From positions 157,109 through 221,108 of the IMG/VR virus record IMGVR_UViG_3300020147_000065: a DNA stretch of 64,000 nucleotides; one strand, given 5' to 3'. A model generated the notes under the pieces. It did no database searches and had not been told where the DNA came from. It was given only the letters and a program-made list of their open reading frames with translations. Both the position numbers and the translations under genes were made by a program. This DNA is from a virus. Below are positions 7,805 through 16,058 of the stretch, piece by piece; the stretch's first letter is position 1; the number at the start of each line of letters is the position of its first letter.

Positions 7805-7938
7805 TTATAGTCACAAAGGGTAAAAACGATTCGCAATTATCGCGCGGGGGAATCCGAAAATTCTCCCGCTCCTTTGTGCCCCCCCCTTGCGTCAAGTGGT
7901 ATATTTGTTAAAATAAATGGTGAAAGTGAGGAAAACAA

Positions 7939-8079
7939 ATGGCTGCTTTGACTGATGAACAGAAGAAATTGGGTTGGGTCGAAGGCACTTCCGCAGAGTT
8001 TCTCGGACTCACACCCGAAGAAGAAGCTCAGGTGCTCGAAGAAATGGAAGGTAAACCAGAAGCAGAGGACTCGGAGTAA
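7939..8079 (+). CDS. Small acidic protein of unknown function
   Basis: 46 residues, acidic, helix-rich (LTPEEEAQVLEEMEG). Sits between the two acidic paralogs at 7694 and 8181. GTGAGG precedes the ATG; -10 TAAAAT. Confidence 0.5.
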   Translation: MAALTDEQKKLGWVEGTSAEFLGLTPEEEAQVLEEMEGKPEAEDSE

Positions 8080-8180
8080 TCCGGGGACTCTGCCCCCCCC
8101 CTTGCGCAATATCTCAAAGAAGTTAAAATATATTATGTCAGTCAGCAATGACGACAAATCAAATCTTTGGAGAAGAAACC

Positions 8181-8312
8181 ATGTCCATGCTCGATTTTTT
8201 GGCCGATATGCTCGGCGGGGAAGCCACGATGAACGATGTCCAGGCCCAGGAAGCCGCTGTCCTTGCGGCTGCGCGAGAAAAAGACGCCGAAGATTACGAC
8301 GACGAGGATTAG
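8181..8312 (+). CDS. Tiny acidic peptide, paralog of the one at 7694
   Basis: 43 residues, MSMLDFLADMLGGEA then an acidic Ala-rich helix ending DYDDED. GGAGAAG before the ATG supports this start. An upstream ATG at the leaderless position opens a different frame, which is Arg-rich and unlikely to be real. Confidence 0.5.
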   Translation: MSMLDFLADMLGGEATMNDVQAQEAAVLAAAREKDAEDYDDED

Positions 8313-8330
8313 TTTATCACTAATCAGGGA

Positions 8331-8357
8331 AAGGGAAAGTCCGAAAGACTTTCCCTT
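8331..8357 (+). terminator. Hairpin with T-rich tail
   Basis: AAGGGAAAGT and ACTTTCCCTT form a 10-bp stem, followed by TTCTTTTTTGT and only then the C-tract. One of few units in this region that has a conventional T-rich tail as well. Confidence 0.7.
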
Positions 8358-8424
8358 TTCTTTTTTGTCTGCCCCCCCCCCTACCATCCCACTGATAAAA
8401 TCTCCCCGTGGGTGGCGATCATAT

Positions 8425-8463
8425 GGAAGATGGAAGGCCAGTGAACCATGTCAAAAATAAAAT
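8425..8463 (+). repeat. GGAAGA repeat element, copy 4
   Basis: GGAAGATGGAAGG start, CATGTCAAAAATAAA end; preceded by a CCCCGTGGGTGGC copy of the operator motif (8404 on). Confidence 0.55.
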
Positions 8464-8522
8464 CGAGAATCACTTTCACCTCCCCCTTGCAGCCATTGTC
8501 ACACCTTGTTAAAATTTAAGGT

Positions 8523-8624
8523 ATGAAATGGCCCAAGATAATTATCACCACGCGGAAGTATATCTACGGTATCCAATCACAAACCCATTGTCAATGGTTG
8601 GTGATGTGCATAAACAGCATCTAA
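8523..8624 (+). CDS. Possible 33-residue peptide
   Basis: Leaderless ATG seven bases after TAAAAT; no other reading is better in this unit. Basic N-terminus, no known motif. It ends inside a hairpin (AGCATCTA and TAGATGCT). Confidence 0.35.
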   Translation: MKWPKIIITTRKYIYGIQSQTHCQWLVMCINSI

Positions 8625-8682
8625 GGGAGTAGATGCTGCCCCCCCCCTTGCAGCACTTTCATAAATTGCGTATAATTTAATT

Positions 8683-8953
8683 GTGAGCGGCGGAGTGAGT
8701 AAGCAATAGGGCAGTGAGGTTGAGAGAGTAACGTATACGGCGCGGTGATGAGTGCGGAGCCAATCGGACATCGAGATGAGCAACTCCAAACAATACTCTA
8801 AGGCTATGGAACGAGGAAATCAAGATACATATACCTGCTGAGGCCCAAAGCTCCAACGTGAGCGTTTTCATAACAAGCAAAGATGCTGCGTAAGAAATTC
8901 CGCCCCGTGCGGTGAGATTCAAAGGCCACGAATCCTATATGCGTGGTATCTTT
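8683..8953 (+). ncRNA. Structured non-coding RNA 1
   Basis: A complete unit with promoter TTGCAG (8648-8653), TATAAT (8671-8676) and a 3' hairpin before the C-tract, but no usable ORF in about 270 bases. GGCGGA (8689-8694) can pair with TCCGCC (8899-8904), enclosing most of the RNA. Local hairpins include CCGC/GCGG at the 3' side. It shares a GTAACGT motif with RNA 3. No known family recognised. Confidence 0.6.
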
Positions 8954-8999
8954 GCCCCCCCCCCTTGCTCTATAATCCTTATCTGTTAAAATAGATTAT

Positions 9000-9233
9000 A
9001 TGAATTGCACAATCTGTGGAAAACCTGTCGTATTGGTGCCATCGGCTGAACATAGAGCCGCTAAAGATTGCACAGGTAAAACCGCTGCTTATTATCGTAG
9101 TTTGTTCACTACCCACGCGGATTGTGAACTCAAAAAGCGGCGCGAGGAATCATTGCCGCGTCCTCTCACAGATTTAGAACGTGTGCAGTATGCCGGTCGT
9201 GGTATCAATTTACCAAATAAAATAATCATATGA
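9000..9233 (+). CDS. Small zinc-finger protein
   Basis: 77 residues. N-terminal CTICGKP knuckle; a later HADC may complete the metal site. Leaderless (TAAAAT, seven bases, ATG). Its TGA overlaps the next ATG (ATGA). Confidence 0.6.
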   Translation: MNCTICGKPVVLVPSAEHRAAKDCTGKTAAYYRSLFTTHADCELKKRREESLPRPLTDLERVQYAGRGINLPNKIII

Positions 9234-9592
9234 CAAGAGTTTGGCGAGTAGAGAACTATCAAGGCTCCAGCCCGTTTGTGGAGCCTTATTTCGCTAATAA
9301 GCCACCCACGGGGTTACAGGTTGACCGACGTGATGATTTTGCTCATGTTAAAGAGTCCCTACCGTGGCGACGTGTTCGCTTCGGTATGACGACGCGTGAA
9401 AATCTCATCGAATGGTTTGGTTTCTCATTAGTGAAAGAGTTCTACAAAGAGGGTTATCGAATAGTTACCTATATTGTAGACGATAGATACGTGATGCACT
9501 CTAAGAGTCGTTATCAGTTAATGTTTGATTTAGACCACGCGAGATTAGATTATGAGGTAGAAGAAAATCAACTAATGTCAGTATGGCCTTAA
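9230..9592 (+). CDS. Protein of unknown function
   Basis: 120 residues, rich in aromatic residues, alpha/beta. Starts in an ATGA overlap with the zinc-finger gene, so both come from one transcript. A reverse-oriented CACCCACGGGG motif copy lies inside the gene near 9302. Confidence 0.6.
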   Translation: MTRVWRVENYQGSSPFVEPYFANKPPTGLQVDRRDDFAHVKESLPWRRVRFGMTTRENLIEWFGFSLVKEFYKEGYRIVTYIVDDRYVMHSKSRYQLMFDLDHARLDYEVEENQLMSVWP

Positions 9593-9615
9593 TGCCCCCC
9601 CCCCTTGACGTTCAT

Positions 9616-9627
9616 CCCCGTGGATTG
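9616..9627 (+). promoter_or_regulatory. Operator-like motif in promoter spacer
   Basis: CCCCGTGGATTG between TTGACG (9605-9610) and TAAAAT (9628-9633), directly before a leaderless start. Confidence 0.6.
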
Positions 9628-9640
9628 TAAAATAATTAAC

Positions 9641-9979
9641 ATGATTCAACCAGTAGCGGACGCATTACCCGGATTTATTAAAGCGGTCAACGAAAAAATG
9701 ACTGACTATTGGGCGCGGCATTATCCTAACTTAACTGCACGTCAAGTCAAAGTCGGTGGTGGTGAGAAGTATATCAAAATCGTTGAAGTCGAGCATGGCG
9801 AAGTGCGTAGCATCTACTGTTTTATTGATGCTTCCAATGGTGATGTGCTTATGCCAGCAAGTTTCAAAAAACCCGCAAAACACGCGCGGGGTAACATCCT
9901 GACCGGCGACCCTGTAAATGACGGGTGTTGTGGGCCTCATGGTGTGCGATACATGGGAACTACCTTCTCTTGGGAGTAG
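9641..9979 (+). CDS. Protein of unknown function
   Basis: 112 residues with a beta-hairpin-like core (KYIKIVEVEHGEVRSIYCFI) and a CCGPHGVRY segment. Leaderless: the ATG follows TAAAAT by seven bases. Not recognised. Confidence 0.65.
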   Translation: MIQPVADALPGFIKAVNEKMTDYWARHYPNLTARQVKVGGGEKYIKIVEVEHGEVRSIYCFIDASNGDVLMPASFKKPAKHARGNILTGDPVNDGCCGPHGVRYMGTTFSWE

Positions 9980-10031
9980 GTAGTTGCCCCCCCCCCTTGT
10001 CAACAGAAATTATATGGATTAAAATATAAGC

Positions 10032-10715
10032 ATGGACAAAAAGATTGATGACGTTTTAAAGTTCGACCCGATTGACACCGCAGAAAAAATGATGGGCGGC
10101 GATAGAAGTGATGCTTCTATGTTTCTGGGCCTCGCTCTGGCAATGGAGAACAACGAACAAAAAGAGCGCGTTTTAAATGCGTCAGGCGATACGCATTTCA
10201 GCACCACGCTTGACCAATATATTTCTATTGTTCAGGGCATCGGTTTCGAGCAGGTTTTGTGCATCCCATTTGTCGGTGAAAAGTGGGGAAAAGAAACTGC
10301 CCCACAAGAGAAATTTTTCGTTTTCTTCGATAAGTCGCGCAGCATTTTGCTTACTTTCGACACCTATAACAGCGGCAAAGTCAACGGTGGCAAGTTTCTC
10401 TATAACATCAAGCCGAACAACGAAAAAAGTTTCTATAATGTTATTTCTTCCGGTGGCTACACGAAAGACAGTGACGGCAATTATGTTTGGGTTGGTGACC
10501 ATGACTGCCGCGAAGCCATCAAACACAAGATTGCACGTTTAGAAGAAAACGGGCAATTCTTAACCAAATGGTTAGAGCGCCCTTTTCTCTGGTTGCTTCA
10601 TTATATGGACACCAAAGACAAGAATTATGATTATCGCGCTATCAACGCGGAACGAATTGCAATGCTGCCGGATTACGTGCAAGAAGCAATCACACCGGCT
10701 CAGTCTTCGGACTGA
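10032..10715 (+). CDS. Protein of unknown function
   Basis: 227 residues, one of the longer proteins in this region. Acidic helical N-terminus, mixed central domain and aromatic C-terminal part. Leaderless. The last residues (TPAQSSD) and TGA are encoded by the terminating hairpin GGCTCAGT and ACTGAGCC. Not recognised. Confidence 0.7.
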   Translation: MDKKIDDVLKFDPIDTAEKMMGGDRSDASMFLGLALAMENNEQKERVLNASGDTHFSTTLDQYISIVQGIGFEQVLCIPFVGEKWGKETAPQEKFFVFFDKSRSILLTFDTYNSGKVNGGKFLYNIKPNNEKSFYNVISSGGYTKDSDGNYVWVGDHDCREAIKHKIARLEENGQFLTKWLERPFLWLLHYMDTKDKNYDYRAINAERIAMLPDYVQEAITPAQSSD

Positions 10716-10765
10716 GCCTTGCCCCCCCCCTTGCTCTATGAAGTATTTATGGTAGAATATATTAC

Positions 10766-11155
10766 ATGACGACAGCCAAAGTTAATCTAATCGGACTCAT
10801 AACCTTTTCCGTTCGTATATCGTGGCAAGGCGACACACCAATAGAAACTTCACGTTTTCTTGATGAAGTAGAGAGTGCTATTCGGCGCTTCATCATCACA
10901 AAAAGGTTATATTTAACCGATGATTTAGCCTTGCGTGTCTCAAGCCGTCCGTTTGAAGGATGCACGGCTCTGCGTCGGATACATGATGTGGCTGATATTT
11001 ATGATGCTTTTGGTTATGTAGCTTATGAAGTAAATATGGACAATATAAGCAAACCTATTCCACTATGCAAACCATCATTGCGTAAAATATTTGGTCGCTT
11101 ACCAAATAACATCTATTTCGATATTTATAAGCGTTCGGCTGTCACCTCAGAGTGA
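10766..11155 (+). CDS. Protein with C-terminal F-x-x-P-x-x-I/L-Y motif
   Basis: 129 residues. Its end (LRKIFGRLPNNIYFDI) matches the ends of proteins at 12871, 13831, 15659 and 32378, which share a short F-G-x-x-P-x-x-I/L-Y-x-x motif. Only the last is close to a named family (DUF6717). Leaderless; the C-terminal codons form half of the terminator stem. Confidence 0.6.
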   Translation: MTTAKVNLIGLITFSVRISWQGDTPIETSRFLDEVESAIRRFIITKRLYLTDDLALRVSSRPFEGCTALRRIHDVADIYDAFGYVAYEVNMDNISKPIPLCKPSLRKIFGRLPNNIYFDIYKRSAVTSE

Positions 11156-11206
11156 CAGCCTTGCCCCCCCCCTTGTGAACCTGCCCCGTGGTTGGTAAAA
11201 TATAAA

Positions 11207-11489
11207 GCGTTCGGTAGATAGCTTAGGAAAAAGGGAGTGACGACCCGAATAAACTTTGCGCTACTCACAATCTGACGGACTGTAAGAATAACTGCATACG
11301 TCGTGCAGGGTGTTCAAATGTCAGAGGGCCAGCAACGTGGCACAGTCCAACACAAAACAAGAGAGCCGGTGAGGAACCGGTGAGGTCGAAATTGAAATAA
11401 GTCGGGCCTCTAAAACCTGACAAAGATTCGGTGTAATGAGCCGAACGCCTCTTACAAAAGTATCTGACTACAAAATCTCTTGAGTTGTG
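11207..11489 (+). ncRNA. Structured non-coding RNA 2
   Basis: Promoter TTGTGA (11173-11178), 17 bp with the operator motif, TAAAAT (11196-11201). No credible ORF in about 280 bases. GCGTTCGG at the predicted 5' end (11207-11214) pairs perfectly with CCGAACGC (11441-11448). Internal hairpins include CTGCA/TGCAG and CCGG/CCGG. The last 40 bases before the C-tract lack a clear hairpin. Confidence 0.6.
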
Positions 11490-11532
11490 CCCCCCCCTTG
11501 TCTGATTCATAAATCTACGATAGAATTAAAGT

Positions 11533-11760
11533 ATGATTAAAACAGAAGAAATGGGCGAGTTTGAAATAGGTCAAACCCATCGTGGGTTTTATCTGTATGG
11601 AATACGGCAATCCACGGGGAAGAGTTTGTATTGGCAGGGTCGCAAACGTGGTTGGTGTAATGGAGCAATTCCTGACGGCTACTTTAAAAGTAAAGATCAT
11701 ATCTTTAACAGCGTCGGTGCAGTCCTTCAGCTTGTTGCTGACAAAACCTATCGAGTATAG
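11533..11760 (+). CDS. Protein of unknown function
   Basis: 75 residues, beta-rich and basic (GKSLYWQGRKRGWCNG). Leaderless. A reverse-oriented ATCCACGGGG motif copy lies inside the coding region near 11611. Confidence 0.6.
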   Translation: MIKTEEMGEFEIGQTHRGFYLYGIRQSTGKSLYWQGRKRGWCNGAIPDGYFKSKDHIFNSVGAVLQLVADKTYRV

Positions 11761-11812
11761 GTTTTGCCCCCCCCCCTTGCACCCTTTAAAACTTAGAGTT
11801 AGAATATATTAC

Positions 11813-12028
11813 ATGGAAACACAAGCGCCTGATTCGATTATCGTTTACCGTTCGCCAAGTGACAAGCTGATTGCCGAAACTCAATATGATATTATGATGG
11901 CAGTCGGCAACTTTTTCTGGGACAACTGGCTCGTGATTTTGGGTGGCCTCGGATTCGGAATCTTCCTTTTCGCTGTGCTGATTCCGTGGTTTCAAGACAG
12001 CGTAATTAAAGGTCGGGTTCGCCGCTAA
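11813..12028 (+). CDS. Single-helix membrane protein
   Basis: 71 residues: polar N-terminus of about 35, one membrane helix (WLVILGGLGFGIFLFAVLIP), basic tail (KGRVRR), suggesting N-out/C-in topology. Leaderless. Confidence 0.6.
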   Translation: METQAPDSIIVYRSPSDKLIAETQYDIMMAVGNFFWDNWLVILGGLGFGIFLFAVLIPWFQDSVIKGRVRR

Positions 12029-12099
12029 GCGGTGGGCCTTGCCCCCCCCCCTTGTGCAGCATAGTAAATTTGTTAAAATAAATAGTGAGGTTAATCATT

Positions 12100-12324
12100 A
12101 TGAAAATTGCTTCTGCTGCTCCGACAAACACTGGTGTAAATGTTCAGTTGTCCTCTCAGGTCGCCTACATTGGCCGCAATGCCAACATCGGGCGTCAGGC
12201 TAACATTGGCTGCAATGCCAACATCGGGCGTCAGGCTAACATTGGCCGCCCATTCAATGCTACCATGCAACAGGCCGCCGCGCATCGTCGCCGGATGATG
12301 CCCGTGCTGCGGCGCACGAAGTAA
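12100..12324 (+). CDS. Small protein with N-I-G-x-x-A repeats
   Basis: 74 residues. Residues about 25-50 are four to five tandem hexapeptides of the form NIG(R/C)(N/Q)A, also visible as direct DNA repeats (GCCAACATCGGGCGTCAGGC, 20 bases). The regular hexad could form a short beta-helix or fibre-like stack. Basic C-terminus. GTGAGG precedes the start. Confidence 0.6.
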   Translation: MKIASAAPTNTGVNVQLSSQVAYIGRNANIGRQANIGCNANIGRQANIGRPFNATMQQAAAHRRRMMPVLRRTK

Positions 12325-12399
12325 GGAACGGGGAGCATAAAAGCTCCCCGTTCTGCCCCCCCCCTTGTCATAAATAACATATTTGATAAAATATATTAC

Positions 12400-12819
12400 A
12401 TGACAATCACAAGATTTCATCGCCCACCAAACGACAAGCCACTGCTCGCAATGTTAATTGTGGTATGCTTGATTCTCGGCATTGCCATCGCCCAAGCCTC
12501 AGAGCCACAAGTAACTCAACCTCAATTCAAACAAGAGTTTCGGTTCATGCCGTGGCAAGATCAGGGCGAACGAAATGTTCAGACGCAAATACCTCTCGCT
12601 AAATTCTTATGGGGAGAAGGCCCGACAGATCAAAACCTCGAAGATTTTGAAGATATGTGCCGACGCTTTGAGGAACCGGGCGGGTTTCAAAGTGAAGCTG
12701 AAATGGAAGCTGCCCGACGTGTTCTCGGTGTGCCGGAAGAACTTATGGATTTATACGTTGATGAAGGGTATGGAAAAGGGCACATTCCGATCAAATTACC
12801 AGCGACTCTCGATGTTTGA
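12400..12819 (+). CDS. Membrane-anchored or secreted acidic protein
   Basis: 139 residues: N-terminal basic stretch, a hydrophobic helix (LLAMLIVVCLILGIAIA) ending in AQA-S, a possible signal peptidase site, then an acidic soluble domain. Leaderless. Function unknown. Confidence 0.6.
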   Translation: MTITRFHRPPNDKPLLAMLIVVCLILGIAIAQASEPQVTQPQFKQEFRFMPWQDQGERNVQTQIPLAKFLWGEGPTDQNLEDFEDMCRRFEEPGGFQSEAEMEAARRVLGVPEELMDLYVDEGYGKGHIPIKLPATLDV

Positions 12820-12870
12820 GAGTTTGCCCCCCCCTTGTTCAATAGTTTATTACGAGTTAAAATATATTAC

Positions 12871-13173
12871 ATGAAGAACGGTCATGTATATCCCGACGGT
12901 CATATTCTCATTGATGGACGGCAACACCAACTAATGCCACGCGCGGCATCTGTAGCAACCCGACTTGTGCGTGGTTTGGATAATCACACACTTGAAATTA
13001 CCACCGAAGAACCATCCTCATTTGATGTGTCACTACATAAGGTTGGTGGCCAAAATTGGATTAACTATCGTAGCCCGGTTTACGGTGATATGATGTTCTG
13101 TGACACAGGATTAATCAAGGTGTTCGGCACAATCCCTGAGAATATCTATGTGGCGGTAGTTCCTCAGCAATGA
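12871..13173 (+). CDS. Protein with C-terminal F-G-x-I-P-x-x-I-Y motif
   Basis: 100 residues, beta-rich. It ends KVFGTIPENIYVAVVPQQ, matching the motif at the ends of 10766, 13831, 15659 and 32378. Leaderless (TAAAAT, ATATTAC, ATG). Confidence 0.6.
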   Translation: MKNGHVYPDGHILIDGRQHQLMPRAASVATRLVRGLDNHTLEITTEEPSSFDVSLHKVGGQNWINYRSPVYGDMMFCDTGLIKVFGTIPENIYVAVVPQQ

Positions 13174-13224
13174 GGAATTGCCCCCCCCCTTGCAGCATCT
13201 ATTATCTAATGTTATCCTTTAATC

Positions 13225-13779
13225 ATGGAAAAGAACGACATCCTCGATATTTACCACAAAGGCGCTGCTGTTGGTATTGCTACTCCGTTTTCTGAACTGC
13301 CATTAGGCCGATATTTTTATGATGGTGGACAGGAATATAAAAAGGTCAGCGATGACACCGCATTCGGTAATCATTCGCGTCGTTTCAATCCTTCTTATTT
13401 GGTTGTAATTACGTTGGTTACACCGCTATTTAACTTTCATGATGTGGATAAAGTTTATCTGGCGATGTGTGACCATTTCGGCGTGTTTTTCCACAGACAG
13501 AACACCCGCGCAGACGTTGCCCGTGCCTTAATGAATTTGCCCGTGTTGGTGGTTACTGAGGTTGTAGCATGGGCAAAGATGAAATGGGCGCAAAAGATGT
13601 TCGAGGTCGAAACTCAGCGCGGCATCGGCAACCCCGAAAAGTTGGCCGAATTACAGCAGACGTGGAGTGCGCTTTATAATGCGATTGCAGCAAAGCATTA
13701 TCCGGCGGGGCGTTTCTACTGGGTGGAGTGTCGCGGCGATATTCGCCGCATTGACCCTTCGCGTTACCGTTCGCGGTAA
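13225..13779 (+). CDS. Protein of unknown function
   Basis: 184 residues. The N-terminal half has a GRYFYDGGQEYKKV segment like a small beta-barrel; the C-terminal half is helical. -10 TATCCT six bases before the ATG (leaderless). The terminator stem (GCGTTACCG and CGGTAACGC) overlaps the last codons. Confidence 0.6.
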   Translation: MEKNDILDIYHKGAAVGIATPFSELPLGRYFYDGGQEYKKVSDDTAFGNHSRRFNPSYLVVITLVTPLFNFHDVDKVYLAMCDHFGVFFHRQNTRADVARALMNLPVLVVTEVVAWAKMKWAQKMFEVETQRGIGNPEKLAELQQTWSALYNAIAAKHYPAGRFYWVECRGDIRRIDPSRYRSR

Positions 13780-13830
13780 CGCTTGCCCCCCCCCTTGTCA
13801 AAATCTATAAATGAGCGTATAATAATTATC

Positions 13831-14154
13831 ATGTTATTCTCGAAGCCAATCATTCTAACCGGACACTATAATGTGGGAGCAAAGTTCATTCGTTTAAACG
13901 GTAGAGCTTATGATTTGTTTGCTACTGCTGATTATGCAATTACAAATTTACTCCCCGCATATAAAGATGAAGCGGAAATTGCTCTTGTTCTATCGAATAG
14001 ACATATACAGGGCGGTTTAACCTTCAAACGAACCGTTGATGAGAACGGTGATATTTATTATGTCGGTTATGGTTATGAGGGGAGAGTTTGTAGACCCGCA
14101 TTAAAAGAGTTATTCGGCTATCTTCCACGCCGGTTATACCTAAAGTTCATTTAG
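13831..14154 (+). CDS. Protein with C-terminal F-G-Y-L-P-R-R-L-Y motif
   Basis: 107 residues ending LKELFGYLPRRLYLKFI, the same end motif as 10766, 12871, 15659 and 32378. Leaderless. No function known. Confidence 0.6.
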   Translation: MLFSKPIILTGHYNVGAKFIRLNGRAYDLFATADYAITNLLPAYKDEAEIALVLSNRHIQGGLTFKRTVDENGDIYYVGYGYEGRVCRPALKELFGYLPRRLYLKFI

Positions 14155-14174
14155 GTATTGCCCCCCCCTTGTTC

Positions 14175-14187
14175 CCCCGTGGTTTGC
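14175..14187 (+). promoter_or_regulatory. Operator-like motif in an ncRNA promoter
   Basis: CCCCGTGGTTTGC between TTGTTC (14169-14174) and TATAAT (14192-14197): the motif controls non-coding units as well as genes. Confidence 0.6.
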
Positions 14188-14201
14188 TTGATATAATTTA
14201 A

Positions 14202-14445
14202 TTGTCAGTGAGAGAGCGCATATAGTTTGATAAAGCGTAACGTGGCTCATGGTAGGACATAGGCCCCCTGCCAGTAAGGGTTCTTCGGAATCGTATAATG
14301 AGTTCCCCCGCCTAAATGGTGTCTATTCATTTCACTGGATAGGCCCAACATGAAAGCGCAGTGGTGAGTGAAAGCATCCTTCTCTCACTGACAAGGTTTG
14401 GGCGTATGACCCAGTAATGAGGCGCACAGAGGCGTCTGCCCGTTG
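14202..14445 (+). ncRNA. Structured non-coding RNA 3, closed by a 14-bp stem
   Basis: No ORF in about 245 bases of a unit with a full promoter. The first 14 bases (14202-14215, TTGTCAGTGAGAGA) pair perfectly with 14381-14394. Inside are further hairpins and a GGTTCTTCGGAATC segment that resembles a tRNA T-arm. A 3' extension with GGCGC and GCGTC precedes the C-tract. A long terminal stem with a tRNA-like interior is also the plan of bacterial Y RNAs. Confidence 0.65.
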
Positions 14446-14490
14446 CCCCCCCCCCTTGCATTAACTAAAGAAAAGTAGGATAATAATAGT

Positions 14491-14811
14491 ATGGATAAAG
14501 TTAATGATGAACAACAACCCGCTGTTTCTATGGATTTGCAACTCGTTGCCTTCTCAAAAGACAATCAGGACGGCTCTGGCAGCGTTCACGTTTTCAACGA
14601 CACCGACGAACTTCGCAAACATTTTGATGAAGTTTACGACGCCGACATTGACGAAGAGTGCGCGAAAGAAGCAGAAGAAAAGTTCAACGTTGCCATCGCA
14701 GGTTCTCAACCCTACGAAGTTGGCACGGTTGAAACGAAAACCATCAAAGTGGTAGTCGAAAACGGCAAAGTGCGACTCGCTGAGTCCCTACACTTTAGCA
14801 CCGGACAATAG
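14491..14811 (+). CDS. Acidic protein of unknown function
   Basis: 106 residues, acidic, with beta-strand, helix and strand pattern. -10 GATAAT six bases before the ATG. Not recognised. Confidence 0.6.
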   Translation: MDKVNDEQQPAVSMDLQLVAFSKDNQDGSGSVHVFNDTDELRKHFDEVYDADIDEECAKEAEEKFNVAIAGSQPYEVGTVETKTIKVVVENGKVRLAESLHFSTGQ

Positions 14812-14882
14812 TCCGGGGCTTGCCCCCCCCCTACCTTGACACCGGCTCCCTCATATGGTAGAATTTATATTAGGAGTCTCAT

Positions 14883-15005
14883 ATGTCTTTATTTATCGTG
14901 TTATTTGGGATAGCACTACTTTTTACGATGCCGGTTTTTGTGAATCTTAAACCACTTTATTACTTCTTATGGATGGTTGAAGCGATATTGATATTCACAA
15001 ACTAA
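14883..15005 (+). CDS. Small membrane peptide
   Basis: 40 residues, nearly all hydrophobic, two possible helices joined by a short NLKP turn. TAGGAG precedes the ATG. The stop overlaps the hairpin ACTAACTC and GAGTTAGT. Confidence 0.55.
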   Translation: MSLFIVLFGIALLFTMPVFVNLKPLYYFLWMVEAILIFTN

Positions 15006-15075
15006 CTCGTAAGAGTTAGTGCCCCCCCCCTTGCGGCAAATATCGCAAACATATAAAATTTAATGTGGAAGTGCT

Positions 15076-15600
15076 ATGAGAAACATTGTTTTCAGAAACA
15101 GCCTCATAAGCGAGCATCGTGCAGGACAGTTGCTTCGCAGTTGGAAAAATCAGTTACGCGGCAAGTTAAGCCCTAAAAGACGTAAAGAAGTTAACGGTTT
15201 GCTTAACGATATGCGTAAAGCATTAAAGACCGTTGGCCCCTATGAGCGCGATGGTGTGTTTACTGTCGAAGAAGTTATGGCTTTAGTGGGAACAGGCCAC
15301 GGACACGTTAATCGTCGCCCTATTTCGTATGACACTAAACGTCTAAAAGTGTTCAAGCGAACGGGCACAGTATGTGTCGCGTGTGGTTTACCTGCCTCAC
15401 ACTTTGCTTTAGAGCGTTGCTGGGAACAAGATGGTGATTTGTGGCACTTCAATTTGTATGGTTTGAGAGACGGTAAAGAAATTCTCTTTACTCGTGACCA
15501 CATTAAACCACTTGCCAGGGGTGGAACCGATTGTCTCGATAATCAGGAAACAATGTGCTGCACTTGCAATTTCAAAAAGGGCGACAAGTGGGAAGAGTGA
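15076..15600 (+). CDS. HNH endonuclease
   Basis: 174 residues. The C-terminal part has the HNH layout: CVACG knuckle, FTRDHIKPLARGGTDCLDNQE (DH, then N) and CCTCNFKKGD knuckle. The N-terminal 90 residues are basic and helical and may bind DNA. Free-standing phage HNH proteins are nicking or homing nucleases. No intron is visible next to it. The ATG follows GTGGAAG. Confidence 0.8.
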   Translation: MRNIVFRNSLISEHRAGQLLRSWKNQLRGKLSPKRRKEVNGLLNDMRKALKTVGPYERDGVFTVEEVMALVGTGHGHVNRRPISYDTKRLKVFKRTGTVCVACGLPASHFALERCWEQDGDLWHFNLYGLRDGKEILFTRDHIKPLARGGTDCLDNQETMCCTCNFKKGDKWEE

Positions 15601-15658
15601 TCTTCCCCGTCTGCCCCCCCCCTTTGCACACATAGACAATTTTAAGTATCCTTTAAGT

Positions 15659-15994
15659 ATGGAAAGAACATTTAACGTAGAACTTCAGGGAACACTGTGG
15701 TATGTTGGTCATAATATGCTGATTCTCGAATCAGCACCGGCTCTGGATGAAATTCTGGGCGTAGAAGGAAAACGTAAACGCGTAACTGTCAGCGATAAGC
15801 ATTTCAAGGGTGCGACAAACACCCTGACAACCGTGCCAAAAGCAAAGCGCAATGACACCGTGCCGGAATTCCTCGCCTATTCGTTTCGCAAGGGCACCGA
15901 CAAATTCGTTTACATCTGTCCTAATGGCTTGATGTGTTACTTCCATGTGAACGAAAAGCCACCGCGCAGACTCTACATTAAAGTAGAAGATTAA
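15659..15994 (+). CDS. Protein with C-terminal P-x-R-L-Y motif
   Basis: 111 residues; ends NEKPPRRLYIKVED, again the shared C-terminal motif (see 10766). Leaderless: TATCCT, six bases, ATG. Confidence 0.6.
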   Translation: MERTFNVELQGTLWYVGHNMLILESAPALDEILGVEGKRKRVTVSDKHFKGATNTLTTVPKAKRNDTVPEFLAYSFRKGTDKFVYICPNGLMCYFHVNEKPPRRLYIKVED

Positions 15995-16058
15995 CCCGAA
16001 AGGGTTAATCTTGCCCCCCCCCTTGTCAACATTTAACTTTCGCAGTAAAATCTTAACC

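Noticed and set aside
8136-8323. A leaderless Arg-rich ORF over the acidic peptide gene
   Set aside because: It is the shifted frame of 8181, which has a Shine-Dalgarno, a plausible composition and a paralog at 7694.
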